A stretch of DNA of 64,000 nt from Bryopsis sp. KO-2023 (GCA_030272585.1 BSYQ01000004.1:6510001-6574000), one strand, 5' to 3'; positions 46,036 through 57,860 are shown, numbered from the stretch's first letter. The notes: generated from the letters alone by a model not told the origin. Numbers and translations are program-made.

Positions 46036-49000
46036 TTACTTCTTGCGCGACGACCTGCGTTTTTTTGGTGAATCCTCCTTCGCCTTCTTGGACCTCCGCG
46101 TTTTCTCGGCCTTTTCCAGAGCCTTCTGCCTGATGGACTTCTTCCCACTATCGTACAACCGATCCCTGTCCCTCTTTTTTTTGGGCGGTTCATCCTCCCC
46201 CGCACTTGACTCGTAGTCGGGCTCGGCATCGTCGCCAATGTCCTGTGCGGGGTCCATGGGATCCTGTGCGGGGCTGTTGTGATCGTCACCAGCGCCGCAC
46301 TCTGTGACCGCATCCTCCAGAACTGGTGCTGGAAGACCGTGAAGCGCTGCCTCCGCGCTCTCGGAGAAAGGGCCGCCGGAGGTACCGGAGGCACCGGAGG
46401 GACCACCGGTGTCATGACTTCCGGATACCTCTCCTAAGCCGCACACACTAGTTTTAGCCCCGCACACACACATAGAAACCCCGCACACCAGAACATCAAC
46501 AAAATGGTTACAAACACTGACTTTTTTGAACCACGCACAGAAGTCCTCCGACCCCGCACGAAACAGTAAAAAACATGTGTCGACAACCATTCAATCCCTC
46601 ACCTGGATCCAGTGGAGGCGGCTGCAGTACACGGGGAATGGTGGGCTCCCTTGGCTGCTTCCCACGGGCGATCTCCTCCGGGGTCTCCTCCTCGGGTGGT
46701 GGCTGACGCACCTGCGTGCACACGAGAAATCAGTTAGCGCACGAAGTATAATAAACCCCGCACAGAAGCCCTACCACCCCGCACAGAGACCGAAACAGCA
46801 ACACCTAACCAAACACGCACAGACACAATCGAGGCCCGCACAGACAAGTTCATGACAGCCACGCACAGAAACACCCCACCCCCGCACAGAGACATTTGAG
46901 ACACGCACATCAAGTTCTGCACTCACCACGGAATCATGGACCAGCGTCCCCGTCTCCGCGAACCTCCGCTTCATCGCCTTCACCTCGTCCACCCACGCTA
47001 CCTCGGTCGTGTACCACTCGTCGTTCGGGACGAGGGTGGCGCGCAGGTGGACGGTGTCCTGTATTTTCTCGGTGCGGGTGGCGTTTTCAGTCTCCAGGGC
47101 GTCGATTCGCTTTTTGTGCTGCTTGATATTTCGCCTGCTGTCTTGTACCCTACAACGCCGCACAAACAACGTTAAGACCCGCACACACACACACGAACCC
47201 CGCACACACACAACACCCCGCACACAGACGACACCCAACAGCCCCGCACAAACGGTACTAAACCCCGCACAGAACAGGAAATGGGCGCTTACCTGTCGAC
47301 CACTCGTTGGCAGAGCGTGCGGTACCCGATCAAGAATCCCATCCGGCCCCCAACCACGCCTTCTTGATTCTGGGCGTGGAAGAGGATTCGGAATATTGCC
47401 GCCCCCATCATGTCGATCAAGCGCGGGCGAGTGGTTGGCGAGACCACATTTCCTCCGACCTGCCCACCACGCACACACAATAAATAACCCCGCACACACT
47501 AACATTACCCCCTCCCCAACGCCCAAACACCGCACACACACACAACAACCCCCCGCACACACACAACAGCGCCCCGCACACACGTACTGCAACCCCGCAC
47601 AGCACATAGTTCTCTGTTTTTCACTCACCGTTATCCCGTCAGGCATATTTTGCCTTGACGCGAGCATCCTCATCGGGTTGCGGAGCGTCGGAACGATTTC
47701 CTGAGCCCAGTATTGGTTGATCAACTGTTATACAAACACACATGAGGAAAAAAGTTAATTAACCAACCAGTACCACCGCACGAAGGGCGTGGAGCCCCGC
47801 ACAGACGTTACTTAGCAAAACATTCGAGGAAGGGGTGCATATAATTTTGTGCACCGCACCTGACCTTGAGGACCCTGCACAGGACTTGCCTTACCTTGTT
47901 TAGCCACCCAAACTCTTTTTCGTTCTTGTAGCGGCGCCTGGTTTTCCCGTCCTTCACCACCTTCACTATGAGCCTCGTGTCGAGTCTGCCCGTGATGCTC
48001 TCTGCCTGGGTACTCTTGATAGATGGCAAACGAGCAGGCGTGGGAGTCGCCATAGCGACGAGCATCTCCTTCGCCGCCTCGACCACAGCCTGTACACCGC
48101 ACAAAGGCGTTACCACCCCGCACCACAGTGTTTCAACCCCGCACAGAGACACAAAAAACATGAAACACGCAACACCGCACAGAAGCACAACAGCACCGCA
48201 GATGAGAACATCCACCCCGCACACACTCACCATATCGATGGGCTCTATCACTGCATAGCCAATGGATTCCACCACGTGCAGGTAGCTCTCCATATTTTGG
48301 ATGGTGGAAACGAGGGATTCGTCGATGACGTTGAATATGGGCTTGTTTATCGTCTTCGTCGACCAGAAGTGTATTTTTCTGCCTGTGAAAGTCTGAACAA
48401 AAAGACAACATAGAATTTAGAGACAACCCCGCACACGGTCCCTGTGGCCCCGCACAAATCGAGAAGGAATTCCCTGTACCCCCGCACAACAATCCGTGAA
48501 GCCCGCACGGAGATATGGACACACCGCACAAAAACCCTGTACCCCGCACAGCGTAAAACGTTTACCACACAGATCACAAGTTGTTAAACCGAGCCGCCTT
48601 TGCGAATAACAGTCGTCTTCGTGGAACCAGATTTTTTCCTCACCGCAATAAGAGCCGACGCCGTAAAAGGCCTCAGTTCGCCGTACTCCTCGAGGATCTC
48701 GCGCTCCCTGCCCTCGTTGTCGCCAGTCATTTTGTTAAGCACTTCCTCAAGTGCTCCGATCTCGTTAAGGGTAAGCACAAGAAAGAAAACAATCATATTT
48801 GCAAAACGATAGAAAGGTAGGCCGCACACACCGAGTTCACCAGGGTTCTCGAGCTCGATTGCCCCGCATGAAGCGCCAGGGGTGGGTTACATTATTTATA
48901 AACTAATTAGTGTGACTTGCGTAATGTGGGCTGCTTTAGTTTCTGTCCCATTCCGTCTCACCTGTTGTTTCCTTGCCGTTAGCGTTAAAGATGCCCAACC

Positions 49001-49465
49001 CCGTGAGCTACAACGCCTTGAAGAGACACCTGCAAAGTGAAGACCCCTGCTGCCCAGCATGTGGACAGCGAATCGGCAGCGACACTTCCTGGAAGAGACA
49101 TAAGCGCGACGGTGGAACTTGCCCGAACAAGGATCGCCTTGAAAGGGAGCTGCTCGAGATCGCTGCAGGTAAGTCATAACCTTGGAAATATGTTTTTTTC
49201 GCTTCCTTTCCACACCTGACGCGCGTGCGGTGTCCCGACAGCGCGTGACGGCGGCACAGACCCGGCACAGAACCAGGTGGACCCCGCACAGAACACGGTG
49301 GACCCCACAGGAACATCCGTGGTGCCCGTACAGATTGCGGTGGACCCCGCAGGACCATCCGTGGTGCACGCACAGGATGGGGATGCGCCTCTTTTCGAAG
49401 ACGGCTTTGCTGATGACATTCCTGATGATTTTGCTGATGAACATGTTGAGGAGGGGGATGAAGAG

Positions 49466-49500
<35 letters not shown>

Positions 49501-49501
49501 G

Positions 49502-49536
<35 letters not shown>

Positions 49537-49543
49537 GGAGGAG

Positions 49544-49578
<35 letters not shown>

Positions 49579-50200
49579 GGAGGACGAGGAGGAGGAGTTT
49601 GACGTACAGGGAAACGCCGCCCTCAGGCAGCCCCTGTACGCCACATGCAGCATGTCCCTGGTCCAGGTACGTGTGCGACGCATTGTGACTTCTGTGCGGG
49701 GTTGATTGACAGCCCCGCACAGATAACCTGGGACCCCTTCACAGGCAACCAGAAACCCCGCACAGAAGTCATTTTACCTTTTTCCCTTCTCATTGCTCTT
49801 CTAACCCTTCTAACCTTCTGTTTCAGGTGATGTTGGTCCTTTGGCATTTGAAAGTCCAATCGGGGATGACACGGGAGACATTCGAGACCCTGCTGAGGTT
49901 GATGGCCGCGGTACTTCCGAAGCCCAACTCCTTACCGACGACTTTCGCATCGTTCAAGGGGATGATGAAGGTGCGCCACCTGAAGAAGCAGACTTACCTG
50001 ATGTGTCAGAAGGGTTGCCGAGCCTACAAGGAGAACAGGTGAGAGGATACTCTGTGCGGCGTGAAAGCATCCCTGTGCGGGGTACTATGGTCCCTGTGCG
50101 GGGTCAAGCTGGAAAAGTAGTCAAATGTGTTTGTGGGCTAGGAGTCCTCTGTGCGGGGTAAACAAAGCCCTGTGCGGGGTATATTGGCTGTTGTGCCGGG
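45030..50200. repeat. dispersed GTGCGGGG / CCCCGCAC motif field
   Basis: Dozens of copies of CTGTGCGGGGT or close variants (GTGCGGTG, GTGTGCGGGG). On the plus strand, CCCCGCACAG predominates from 45.3 to 48.6 kb, inside and just downstream of the minus-strand gene. CTGTGCGGGG predominates at 50.05-50.19 kb, inside the plus-strand gene. So intronic copies are mostly sense GTGCGGGG. Later introns of the transposase gene (after 50.2 kb) lack the motif. Confidence 0.85.
46036..48760 (-). CDS. accessory protein of CACTA-like element, 8 exons seen
   Basis: Exons 48760-48644, 48392-48231, 48089-47895, 47724-47629, 47459-47293, 47149-46927, 46711-46603 and 46433-46036 all agree in phase, giving about 488 residues and a TAA stop. 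The 5' end before 48760 is not defined. The protein is mostly helical without known motifs (GRKIHFWSTKTINKPIFNV; RRRYKNEKEFGWLNK; RPRLIDMMGAAIFRILFHAQ). Exon 6 looks like a coiled coil. The tail is acidic, then highly basic (PPKKKRDRDR; KKAKEDSPKKRRSSRKK), which suggests nuclear targeting and DNA contact. CACTA elements often carry a second DNA-binding protein (TNPA-like) beside the transposase, and this could be that. Every intron is packed with sense-strand GTGCGGGG words. The last exon codes PAQDPMDPAQ from the opposite orientation of the same word. Confidence 0.65.
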
Positions 50201-53200
50201 TCAGGCTACAGCAGGAAAATAACAAAGAAAAAAAGGATAAAAAAGTGAACCCACAGAGTTCAGAGCGTAAGGGGACTCGAACCCACCACCAACTAAGCTA
50301 CAGTCATGCATTCTAACAACGCGGACCAGGCGAACACGATATCTTTCAATCTAAACGCTCCCTAATCCCCTTTAGCGTTATAACTTATGGGATAAGTCAC
50401 AAACACTCAACACACACACAAATTGTGCTCTGGGGGAATCGAACCCTCGACCACACCGCCTAAGGTTATTCACCTTATCGGTGGAGCACCCTAAGCCACG
50501 ATACTTCACCGATGTTAAGTTATTTTGTAACACTGTTTAATTTTAATTTTACGGAATTGCTAAAAGATTAAGGCATATGATTGCAACACCCAAGATTCTA
50601 ACGCGTTCCGCTTGGCTTAGTGCTTAGCGTAGTATGTCTTGACACCGTGTGGGACGGTGTTCGAATCCTACTCTGTTCCCTTGGGTTTGGTTTTGTCTTC
50701 GTACATGAGATGTGTGGAACCCGTTTTAACCTGTTTTAACCCACACTAAACCATCGTGGTGCGGTGGCTTAGAGTATTAGAGTGTATGGTTATAGTCTTA
50801 GAGGTTGTATGTTCGAATCTTAATAGGTTCTCACGAGTTTAGGGTTAGAATTGTGTGCCATTGCAACGGTTTTCCGTGATCTGATCGGGGATCGGAACAG
50901 TCGGTCTCCGGTGTCGGATCCCTAGTATGGAAAGAGTTGCCATATTGAATTCTTTGTTGTTCTTAATCGATGTTACTCTTCAGGACCACCGCCACTCCCC
51001 AGAGCGTTTGCGAGTGTGGCCTTCCTTTGTTCCATCTCTCCGGGACCGTCCTCACGCCGGTGAGAAGGATCTTCTACTTCGGCGTGAAGTCCGTCCTTCG
51101 CATCATGCATGGTAGCTATGCATTTTGCGAGGCGAGGATTCACGCCGCGATGAGATCCTTCTCGGTGAAGTCCACCCCTGTCATGCAGATATTGGGAGAT
51201 TTGCTTCCCGACGGGGTGGATCTTCAGGATATCACCACCGGCCTCTATGAGGTCGGTGGTGACTATTTCGGCCTGGGGACAGGGAGGCGCCGCAATTACT
51301 CGATCGGCGCCTTCTTTATCAGATGTGGTGAGCTGATATATATGTATATATTGGTTGTTTCTCGTTCCTATTGAGGTGATTGATGTGAAAAAACAATGGT
51401 GTACTGAAAGTTTTAACGTGTGTTCGAATTTTTTCAGACGACCTCCATGACTCCGTCCGGATGCAGGTGGAGAACCACTACCCCATTGCCCTCATCCCCG
51501 GTCCAAAGGAGCCCGAGAGCTTACAGGGAGTCCTGCGGTTGATTGTGCAGGACTTCCTGAAGCTCATACCTGGTGGGCCGGGGATGAGGTTGAGGGGATG
51601 GTCGCCCCCCGCCACCGGATCCGTTGGACCCTTGACGCGTTCTGACAGTGTGGAGCACTGGGCGTTGCTGTCCAGTGTGACCGGTGATACTCCTTGGCTT
51701 GCGAAAGTCGAGTTAGCACGCGGTCACACTGGACGCAACGCCTGTCCTGACTGTCATGGGACTACGAGCGTCGTCACCACTCGCTCCGGGGTCACTACTC
51801 ACAGGTGTGAAGATACGTGATGTTGATCCAGTTGCCTTGGTGAACCTGATACACAGTTACGTGGAAACTGACGTGTTCGTCATTCATGTAGGTACATGGG
51901 GTATCTTGCGCCAACCAGGCGTTCCGAGGAGGACATGAGCGAGCTTCTGACACTCCGGCCGGGGCAGGTGTGTCCTTGTTGTCCTTGTTTTTATTATTGT
52001 TTTTGCGACTTCTTTGTTATTCTCTCTTCTTTGCATAAAGTGATCTCATGTTTTTTTTTAAGTCAGGAATTTCTCGGTAATTTGATCCTATTTGGTGTTT
52101 TTATAGGACCCCAACTGGACGCCCATCGATCGTGACACGCACAGGACACGTGAGGAGTATCTGCACTTTGCAGCGCTCGCGGACACGTCTGCCTTGGACC
52201 CCGTCGCTGCGCATGTCCGCGGACGATCGGTTCTCCACGACCTTCCGTACTTCGCACCGGAAGTACTGAAGGTCGTGGGGGCCTCTCATTTGATGCTCTT
52301 TGGCCTCGTCAAAGACTTCTTATACGAGGTATGTGTGTTTCTCTTGCTTATGTTTGATATATATTATGAATGCAAAAGGCTATTAATTGTGTTGTTGAAA
52401 CCACAGTTTTTATAGAGTAAAGTTGTTCCCCACTCACTTCCTAAATACACAAACTCAAACTCGACTAACATCCCTCAGCCAAGCGGCGCTTTGACTTGCG
52501 CGATCCACATGTGTGACTAAACCGCCCCATCCGATCCCAATGGGTTTTACAGTGTGTATCGATAGTAACATATGTGTGATTGCCAAGATCCGGAGCCGTC
52601 TCCTTGGAGCTTCGCGGCGTGCAGACCTTGCCCAGTACCGGAGGGCACTTGCCGGCGTCCGACTCCCGACAGACTTTGGGGGTCTGGTGATCGACATCTG
52701 TGCTGACAGGAAACAGCACACGATGTACGATTACGCGTTGCTGGTTCGGTGAGTTAATTCTTCAATAAGAAAGCAAAATGTGTCTGAAACGAAACAGGAA
52801 TACCAAAGGTCTCACTTTCATGTACGCTGTACGTGTAGGAGTTATGGGGCTTTCGTGTTCCATTCCTGCCTGCATAGAGACGAGTTCGTGGCGTGGGACC
52901 AGCTCTGCACTGCCGCCACCCACTATACCTCCCACCGAGCCATGGCTGGAGCTACCATGGATGACTGCATCGAGAGAGGCCGTGTGATTCGGGACACGAT
53001 GTACCAGTATGCTCGGTGAGCGACGTTGTGCGGGTGAAAACATTGGCGATTTCGTTTACTGTCATGAGGTTTTCCTTGTTCTTTCGATTGCGACAATACA
53101 AAGGCGACGATTATTCAGTGAACAATATTCACGTCTTAATTTTCACGTTTACAGGAACGTCCAAACCCTTTTTGGGGCGGGGATGTGTACCTTTAACCTG

Positions 53201-54358
53201 CACAAAATCATTTGTGTGGGTTATCGGCAAGAGAGCGTACGTGGGGCGATTTCACGTTCGGGGGAGTCGTGGGTCGAGCGAGCGGTTGGACACATCAAGC
53301 GTGTTTCCGCGGGACGTGTCAAGAGATGTGCGGGAGAAATGATTGCAAACGATGTTCTCTCCGACATGTGAGAACTACAGCCAAGTCTCCAACACTTTCG
53401 TATGCTCAAACTAAGAGAACCCAAGAAAAGCAGATAAACATGTTTGTACTATTCCTTTCTTTATGTTTTCAAAGTGTTGAACGATTCGATTTGTGGTTTT
53501 AAAGGGCGTTGAGGGCAAACGCAAACATGCTTTCGCAAGACGAGCAAAGTGTGGTGGACGCTATCATTACTCCCCCGCCGAGGAAGCCGTTGGACACCAT
53601 CACCACCCTGGAGTACACGTTTTCCTTCCTCCCTCGACCTGTATCGGCATCGGACATTCGGACATTCGTGGACGCCATTCGGGAGGCGATTAGGACGTAC
53701 GTGATTCCGCAGAAGCTTGTTGAGTTATAATTGATTGATTCCAAACGGGACGATGCACTAAGCTACCATTGATGTGTTCGTAGGTGGGGCTTCTCTCTTC
53801 CGGGGTGGACGGTGGGCGACCTGCTGCCATACGCCATCCACCGGACTTTCCGGGTCACTCGAGACACGATCCAGGGACGCGAGGAGTTTTTTGCGACTGG
53901 GTGGTCCTCCACGGAGCGAGGTATTAACCTTAAACCGTGTTGCACACTCAAATTTTGGTAAAGGGAATCTCCCCAAGAGTGGTATATTACCTGCTATGAG
54001 CTATTGTTTTAAAATGTTGTGTTTTCCAGGTGACGACTCGACGTGTCTTTACGTCGAGTACGAGGACGACGAGGGCAGGAAGACGATGTACGGGGGACAC
54101 GTCCGTGCCTTGTACACTGTCCGGGATGCTGGGTTCGGACGGTGTCCCCCTCGGGTCGTTGCGATGGTGGACCTGTACCAGCTCGTCTACGTGGATGCTC
54201 GATTCAGGCAGGGTCGTCCGGTCAGGCTCACGAACTTGTTCAAGACGAGGGGGAGAAAGCTTGAGGGTTATCCGGTGCTCTTGGAGGACGCCTTGTCGAA
54301 GCTGATGTGTTTGAGGGAGGGCCAGTCGAGATATTATTGTTTTTACACAGGGGTTTGA
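48991..54358 (+). CDS. CACTA-like transposase (Tnp2-type), 13 exons
   Basis: Exons 48991-49168, 49242-49666, 49827-50038, 50984-51327, 51438-51804, 51892-51967, 52107-52328, 52588-52748, 52839-53015, 53155-53367, 53505-53696, 53784-53920 and 54030-54358 agree in phase, giving about 1,010 residues. It begins with a C2H2-like finger (CCPACGQRIGSDTSWKRH), then a Glu-rich tract (about 49450-49600). Tnp2 hallmarks follow: FETLLRLMAAVLPKPNSLPT with MCQKGC, the block YPIALIPGPKEPESLQGVL, a GDTPWLAKV...GHTGRNACPDC step, GRSVLHDLPYFAPEVL, and a C-terminal NLHKIICVGYR...GESWVERAVGHIKR region like the DUF4218 part. The enzyme would cut and paste the element by its end repeats. The frame is intact, so the element may be recently active. 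Catalytic acids cannot be assigned with certainty by eye. Confidence 0.8.
50260..50840. repeat. cluster of four tRNA-like modules in transposase intron 3
   Basis: Inside the intron 50039-50983: a minus-strand B box at 50271-50284; a minus-strand tRNA-like unit at about 50426-50507 (TGGCTTAGGGTGCTCCACC, a TAAGG/CCTTA stem and GAGGGTTCGATTCCCCC); a plus-strand unit at about 50611-50670 (TTGGCTTAGTGCTTAGC and GTGTTCGAATCCTAC); and another plus-strand unit at about 50757-50820 (GTGGCTTAGAGTATTAG and ATGTTCGAATC). Acceptor stems do not pair well, so these look like tRNA-derived SINE heads, not working tRNA genes. Confidence 0.55.
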
Positions 54359-56336
54359 TGTTGGGTGTTTCGTTCTTTCTTTATTTTCATTTTTGTCCTT
54401 TTTTGTGTTATAATCCGACGGCCGTAACATTTTGTCTATGTTCTTCAACATAACGATCACGAAGCTACACTTGAAGCCAACACTCAGATAAACTTAAAGT
54501 CGCAAGTCATCGATGAAGCCAATTAGTAAGGAGATCAACCACGAAGAAGAAACAAATATGGAACATTATCGGACTCAAGTGACCCGAGTTCAAACCCCAC
54601 TCCTCCCACTTAACGACCCACAATACCCATGGAAAAATCCCTCTTCCCCAAGCCCCGCTTCACGAAAACTGGGCGTCCCTTCATTGTCGTCAACTCCATG
54701 CAGACGTCAAATCCGGCCGTCACATCATTCGACGTCGTCAGACATGCGCATTTTGACACGTGACTAAGGTTTTCATACTTTTTCTGTTCGCCACAATCGG
54801 GTAAGCGAAGGCTTCTGGAAGAGCGCCACGCTGGGGTCGGCGGAAAGGTATTGTTTCACTGTTTCAGGTATGGATCCCAGCCACCAGATTCTCTCCCGAA
54901 CACGAGAACTCGACGACAGGGCCCATCACTTCTTGACACCTCACAGCGTCGGTTTCTTATGATGGCCGTTGCAAGGTACACAATTCAAAGTGGACTTCGT
55001 GTGACAAGTGGTTTTATGGTGCTTCCAGGGGAGGTCACAGTCGGAAGGGAATCGGAAGCTGAATGCAGTTGGGTGCACCGAGCAGCACATTTGAACAGGA
55101 GAAGAAAAAGATAAAGTAGATGGAGGAGGAGTTTAAACAGGGAAGGAGGAGGAGGGATGCGGAGATGGCCGGAATGGAAACGCAAGTGCGACTGGCCAAG
55201 TACAAATCCAACCTCAGGTGCGAGCCGCCGTCGAACCGCCGTCGAACTGGTTCCCCCAGATTGATCACCTTCAAACCTCCACAGGCTGTAAGCCACTCCA
55301 AATAAAAGATATATATAAGTAGACCTGGTCAGCTTTGCCTCCATGTGTCTATGTTGCAACAGTTGAACTTGAAGGTTCAGTCTGTTCTACTTTTTGCATT
55401 ACAGACACCAAAAAACAAAGAGAGGAGAGAGAAGTCCACCCCTGGAGGTTCCACCCCCCCCTGCTGAAACTGATGCCGATGATTCGATGATCTCCGGAAT
55501 GTATGAAGACTCTGTTTTGAATTGGCATTTCGTTTTCACATTTCGTTTTCACATTTCGTTTTGCATCACATTTCAGGAAATCGAGACCATCCGACATTTT
55601 CAAGGTGGGAAATTCGGTATGTGTCAAATCCCCCCCCCCCCAAAAAAATGGTTTTTTTCTGGAAAAGTTGCTGATTGGCTTGGTGGCTGTGGTGCGACTT
55701 TTCTTTTTTTTCCTCAATGTTTTTTTTCTTTTTCTCGATTTGGCAGTTGCGATATTGAAGCAAGGAAATCCAGGGTCCACAGAGTTGGCAGAGGTTGATA
55801 TTAAAAGATATTTAAACCCGACAGGGCTGGTCGCCACCGCATATTTCAGGTGGAGGAAATGAAAAAGAACTCATCTATAGTTCATATGTAGTTCTTAAAG
55901 AGAGCTTGTTGATACGTTTCATTCTGTTGTTCATTCACTTAAAACTTTTCCATTTTCTTTTTGGGTGGGGGGGGGGGTTGGCAAAGGAAACGCAAGCCCT
56001 CGAAAAATAAGTGAAACAATTGCAGCAATTATTCTCTACACAGAATAGCTGCAGCACTCTGCCCCAAGAATAGTTGCAGCACTCTGCCCCAATTATCAAA
56101 ATTTTGGACGATTTTTTTCATGGTGCGTTTTTGGAATGCTGATGTGTAATGCTTTTTTTTTCAAGACAAAACATTAATAGACTTTCACAGATGCTGATAA
56201 ATCAGTCTGACATGCAAGCGCTGATTCTTGGAGCAAAAGATGGCCAGAGCATTGTTGTAAAAAATGTTCAATGAAAAACAACAAAATAAAACACCACAGA
56301 AACATTTGAGAATTTTTGTACGGTGTTGTTCTTCAG
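54359..56336. other. region with possible but unassigned exons
   Basis: Several short plus-strand frames have usable splice signals, for example a charged stretch at about 55121-55200 (EEEFKQGRRRRDAEM) and a Pro/Asp-rich one at about 55406-55510 (SPPLEVPPPPAETDADD; ISGMYEDS). I could not chain them in phase and recognise no domain. Homopolymers (C10A7 at 55630, G10 at 55970) and a TAGCTGCAGCACTCTGCCCC-like tandem pair at about 56045-56095 are also here. Confidence 0.3.
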
Positions 56337-56430
56337 ATCCTTGTGAATTTTTTTCAGGTGACTGGATCTGCTGCAGCCATCAATGTGAACTGGACTCGAA
56401 GCATGCTGATGTTGTTCACCTTCTGGGATG
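56337..56430 (+). pseudogene. fragment of the beta-helix protein's membrane domain, opposite strand
   Basis: After a good acceptor (TTCTTCAG), the frame ILVNFFQVTGSAAAINVNW and SMLMLFTFWDGFSVSSGY matches ILVNFAQVTGAAASIHADW and SMLTVLSALDVTSGVGGS, encoded on the minus strand across the 42884-42794 and 42632 exons. The fragment passes through the position of that intron without one. No other exons of the family were found nearby on this strand. Confidence 0.6.
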
Positions 56431-56899
56431 GGTTTTCAGTCAGCAGTGGATATTGTTATTGCTTTGATAATGTTTCCCAGACAAAAACGGAAAAACCTTC
56501 TTTTGCAGTAATGGAAATAGGCAGAAGAGAAAAAATGTTGAGGTGGCTTTTACTTTTCTTGAAACAATTGATTTATTCCAACCCTTGGACAGCTGGTTTT
56601 GTCTGTCAGGCAGTGAGGGATTCGATGGTTAATTAAAAAATGGTTAGAAGTGGGTCAGATGGGTATTTATAATATGTTCAACGAGCTCTGTATTATTGAA
56701 ATACAAGCGCAGGGTTGAATGGCAGGATCAGAGTTCAAGGTTTTGGGCTATTTTTTTTGTTTCTATTTCTGTTTTGGAATAAGTGGGAATGGACAAGTGT
56801 TCAATGATAAAATGGGGTGTACATTTCAAAAGGGGTTTTGTCATTGTTGTTTTATTGTAACCAATTTGTCACCATGAATCTGCACATTTGTGTTTCTAC

Positions 56900-57430
56900 A
56901 ATCACCCCGCACACACACAGAAGGAGCCCGCACAGGGCTGTAATAATCACCCCGCACACACACAGAAGGAGCCAGCACAGTCACCCCGCACACACACAGA
57001 AGGAGCCCGCACACTCACCCCGCACACACAAAGAAGGAACCCGCACAGATACCCCGCACACACACAGAAGGAACCCGCACAGATACCCCGCACACACACA
57101 GAAGGAGCCCGCACAGGGCTGTAATAAACACCCCGCACACACACAGAAGGAGCCCGCACAGGGCTGTAATGATCACCCCGCACACACACAGAAAGAGCCC
57201 GCACAGTCACCCCGCACACACACAGAAGGAGCCCGCACACTCACCCCGCACACACAAAGAAGGAACCCGCACAAGTACCCCGCACACACACAGAAGGAAC
57301 CCGCACAGATACCCCGCACACACACAGAAGGAGCCCGCACAGGGCTGTTATAATCACCCCGCACACACACAGAAGGAGCCCGCACAGTCACCCCGCACAC
57401 ACACAAGGAGCCCGCATACGCTTCCCACAT
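56900..57430. repeat. tandem array of CCCCGCACACACACAGAAGG units
   Basis: About 16 imperfect units of CCCCGCACACACACAGAAGG plus AGCCCGCACAG (about 31 bases). Some carry an extra GGCTGTAATAATCA or GGCTGTAATGATCA insert, giving a higher-order pattern. On the minus strand (sense for the beta-helix gene) each unit reads CTGTGCGGG...GTGTGTGTGCGGGG. Confidence 0.9.
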
Positions 57431-57505
57431 TGACCCCGCACAGCGACCCCGCACAGTTGTGCGGGGGCCTGGTCCTCGTGTGCGGGGTGGTCCATGATTC
57501 GCACA

Positions 57506-57860
57506 GACGACTGGAACCCGTGCACAGAGAAAACAAAACCCCGCACAGCTCTGTTCCCCGGTTTGGCCGGTTTATGTCCGGGGTCCCAATTTGACCCCGC
57601 ACAGACCAGAACCCCGCACACAGAACCTGACGTCTTCCATATCCACCCCGCACGGCACCCCCGCACGGAGGATAGGGTACCCCGCACACTGTACGGGGCT
57701 ATGTTTCATCTGTGCGGGGTCCCACAATGGGAAAGACGTCAGGTCCTGTGTGCGGGGTTCTGGTCTGTGCGGGGTCAAAATGGGGACCCGGGCATAAACC
57801 GGCCAAACCGGGGAACAGAGCTGTGCGGGGTTGTTTTGTTTTTGTGCACGGGTTTCAGAG
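57506..57860. repeat. long hairpin with about 130-bp arms
   Basis: Left arm 57506-57637 and right arm 57732-57860 are imperfect reverse complements, including the shared blocks GCACAGCTCTGTTCCCCGGT, TTTGGCCGGTTTATG and ACCTGACGTCTT, with a loop of about 95 bases. Four GTGCGGGG/CCCCGCAC words lie in each arm. The right arm ends about 30 bases before the last beta-helix exon. Confidence 0.9.

Larger units (their letters stand above)
45000..54500. mobile_element. CACTA-like DNA transposon with two divergent genes
   Basis: A complete Tnp2-type transposase gene (48991-54358, +) and a divergent multi-exon gene (48760-46036, -) share a roughly 230-bp intergenic start region, the layout seen in CACTA (En/Spm) elements. 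Limits are approximate. I did not find terminal inverted repeats or a target duplication, so the ends may be degraded or lie elsewhere. The block lies between the two halves of the beta-helix membrane-protein gene, in the orientation expected for an intron insertion. Confidence 0.6.

Noticed and set aside
45169-48577. Minus-strand Cys/Val/Arg-rich ORFs (CGVLLCVCGV type)
   Set aside because: They read through introns filled with the GTGCGGGG motif. The exon chain uses a consistent different reading.
49174-49683. Minus-strand poly-serine and poly-leucine ORFs
   Set aside because: These are antisense to the Glu-rich tract of the transposase exon.
50426-50507. Functional tRNA gene
   Set aside because: A and B boxes and an anticodon-like stem are present, but the acceptor stem does not pair and the loop lacks T before the anticodon position.
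56817-57353. Long ORFs of HTQKEPAQ / CVCAG repeats on both strands
   Set aside because: They are translations of a tandem repeat whose unit length leaves frames open. No start context, splice chain or domain.
56880-57430. CRISPR-like regular repeat array
   Set aside because: Repeats and intervening bases are both parts of one imperfect unit, there are no unique spacers and no cas genes, and the host is eukaryotic.
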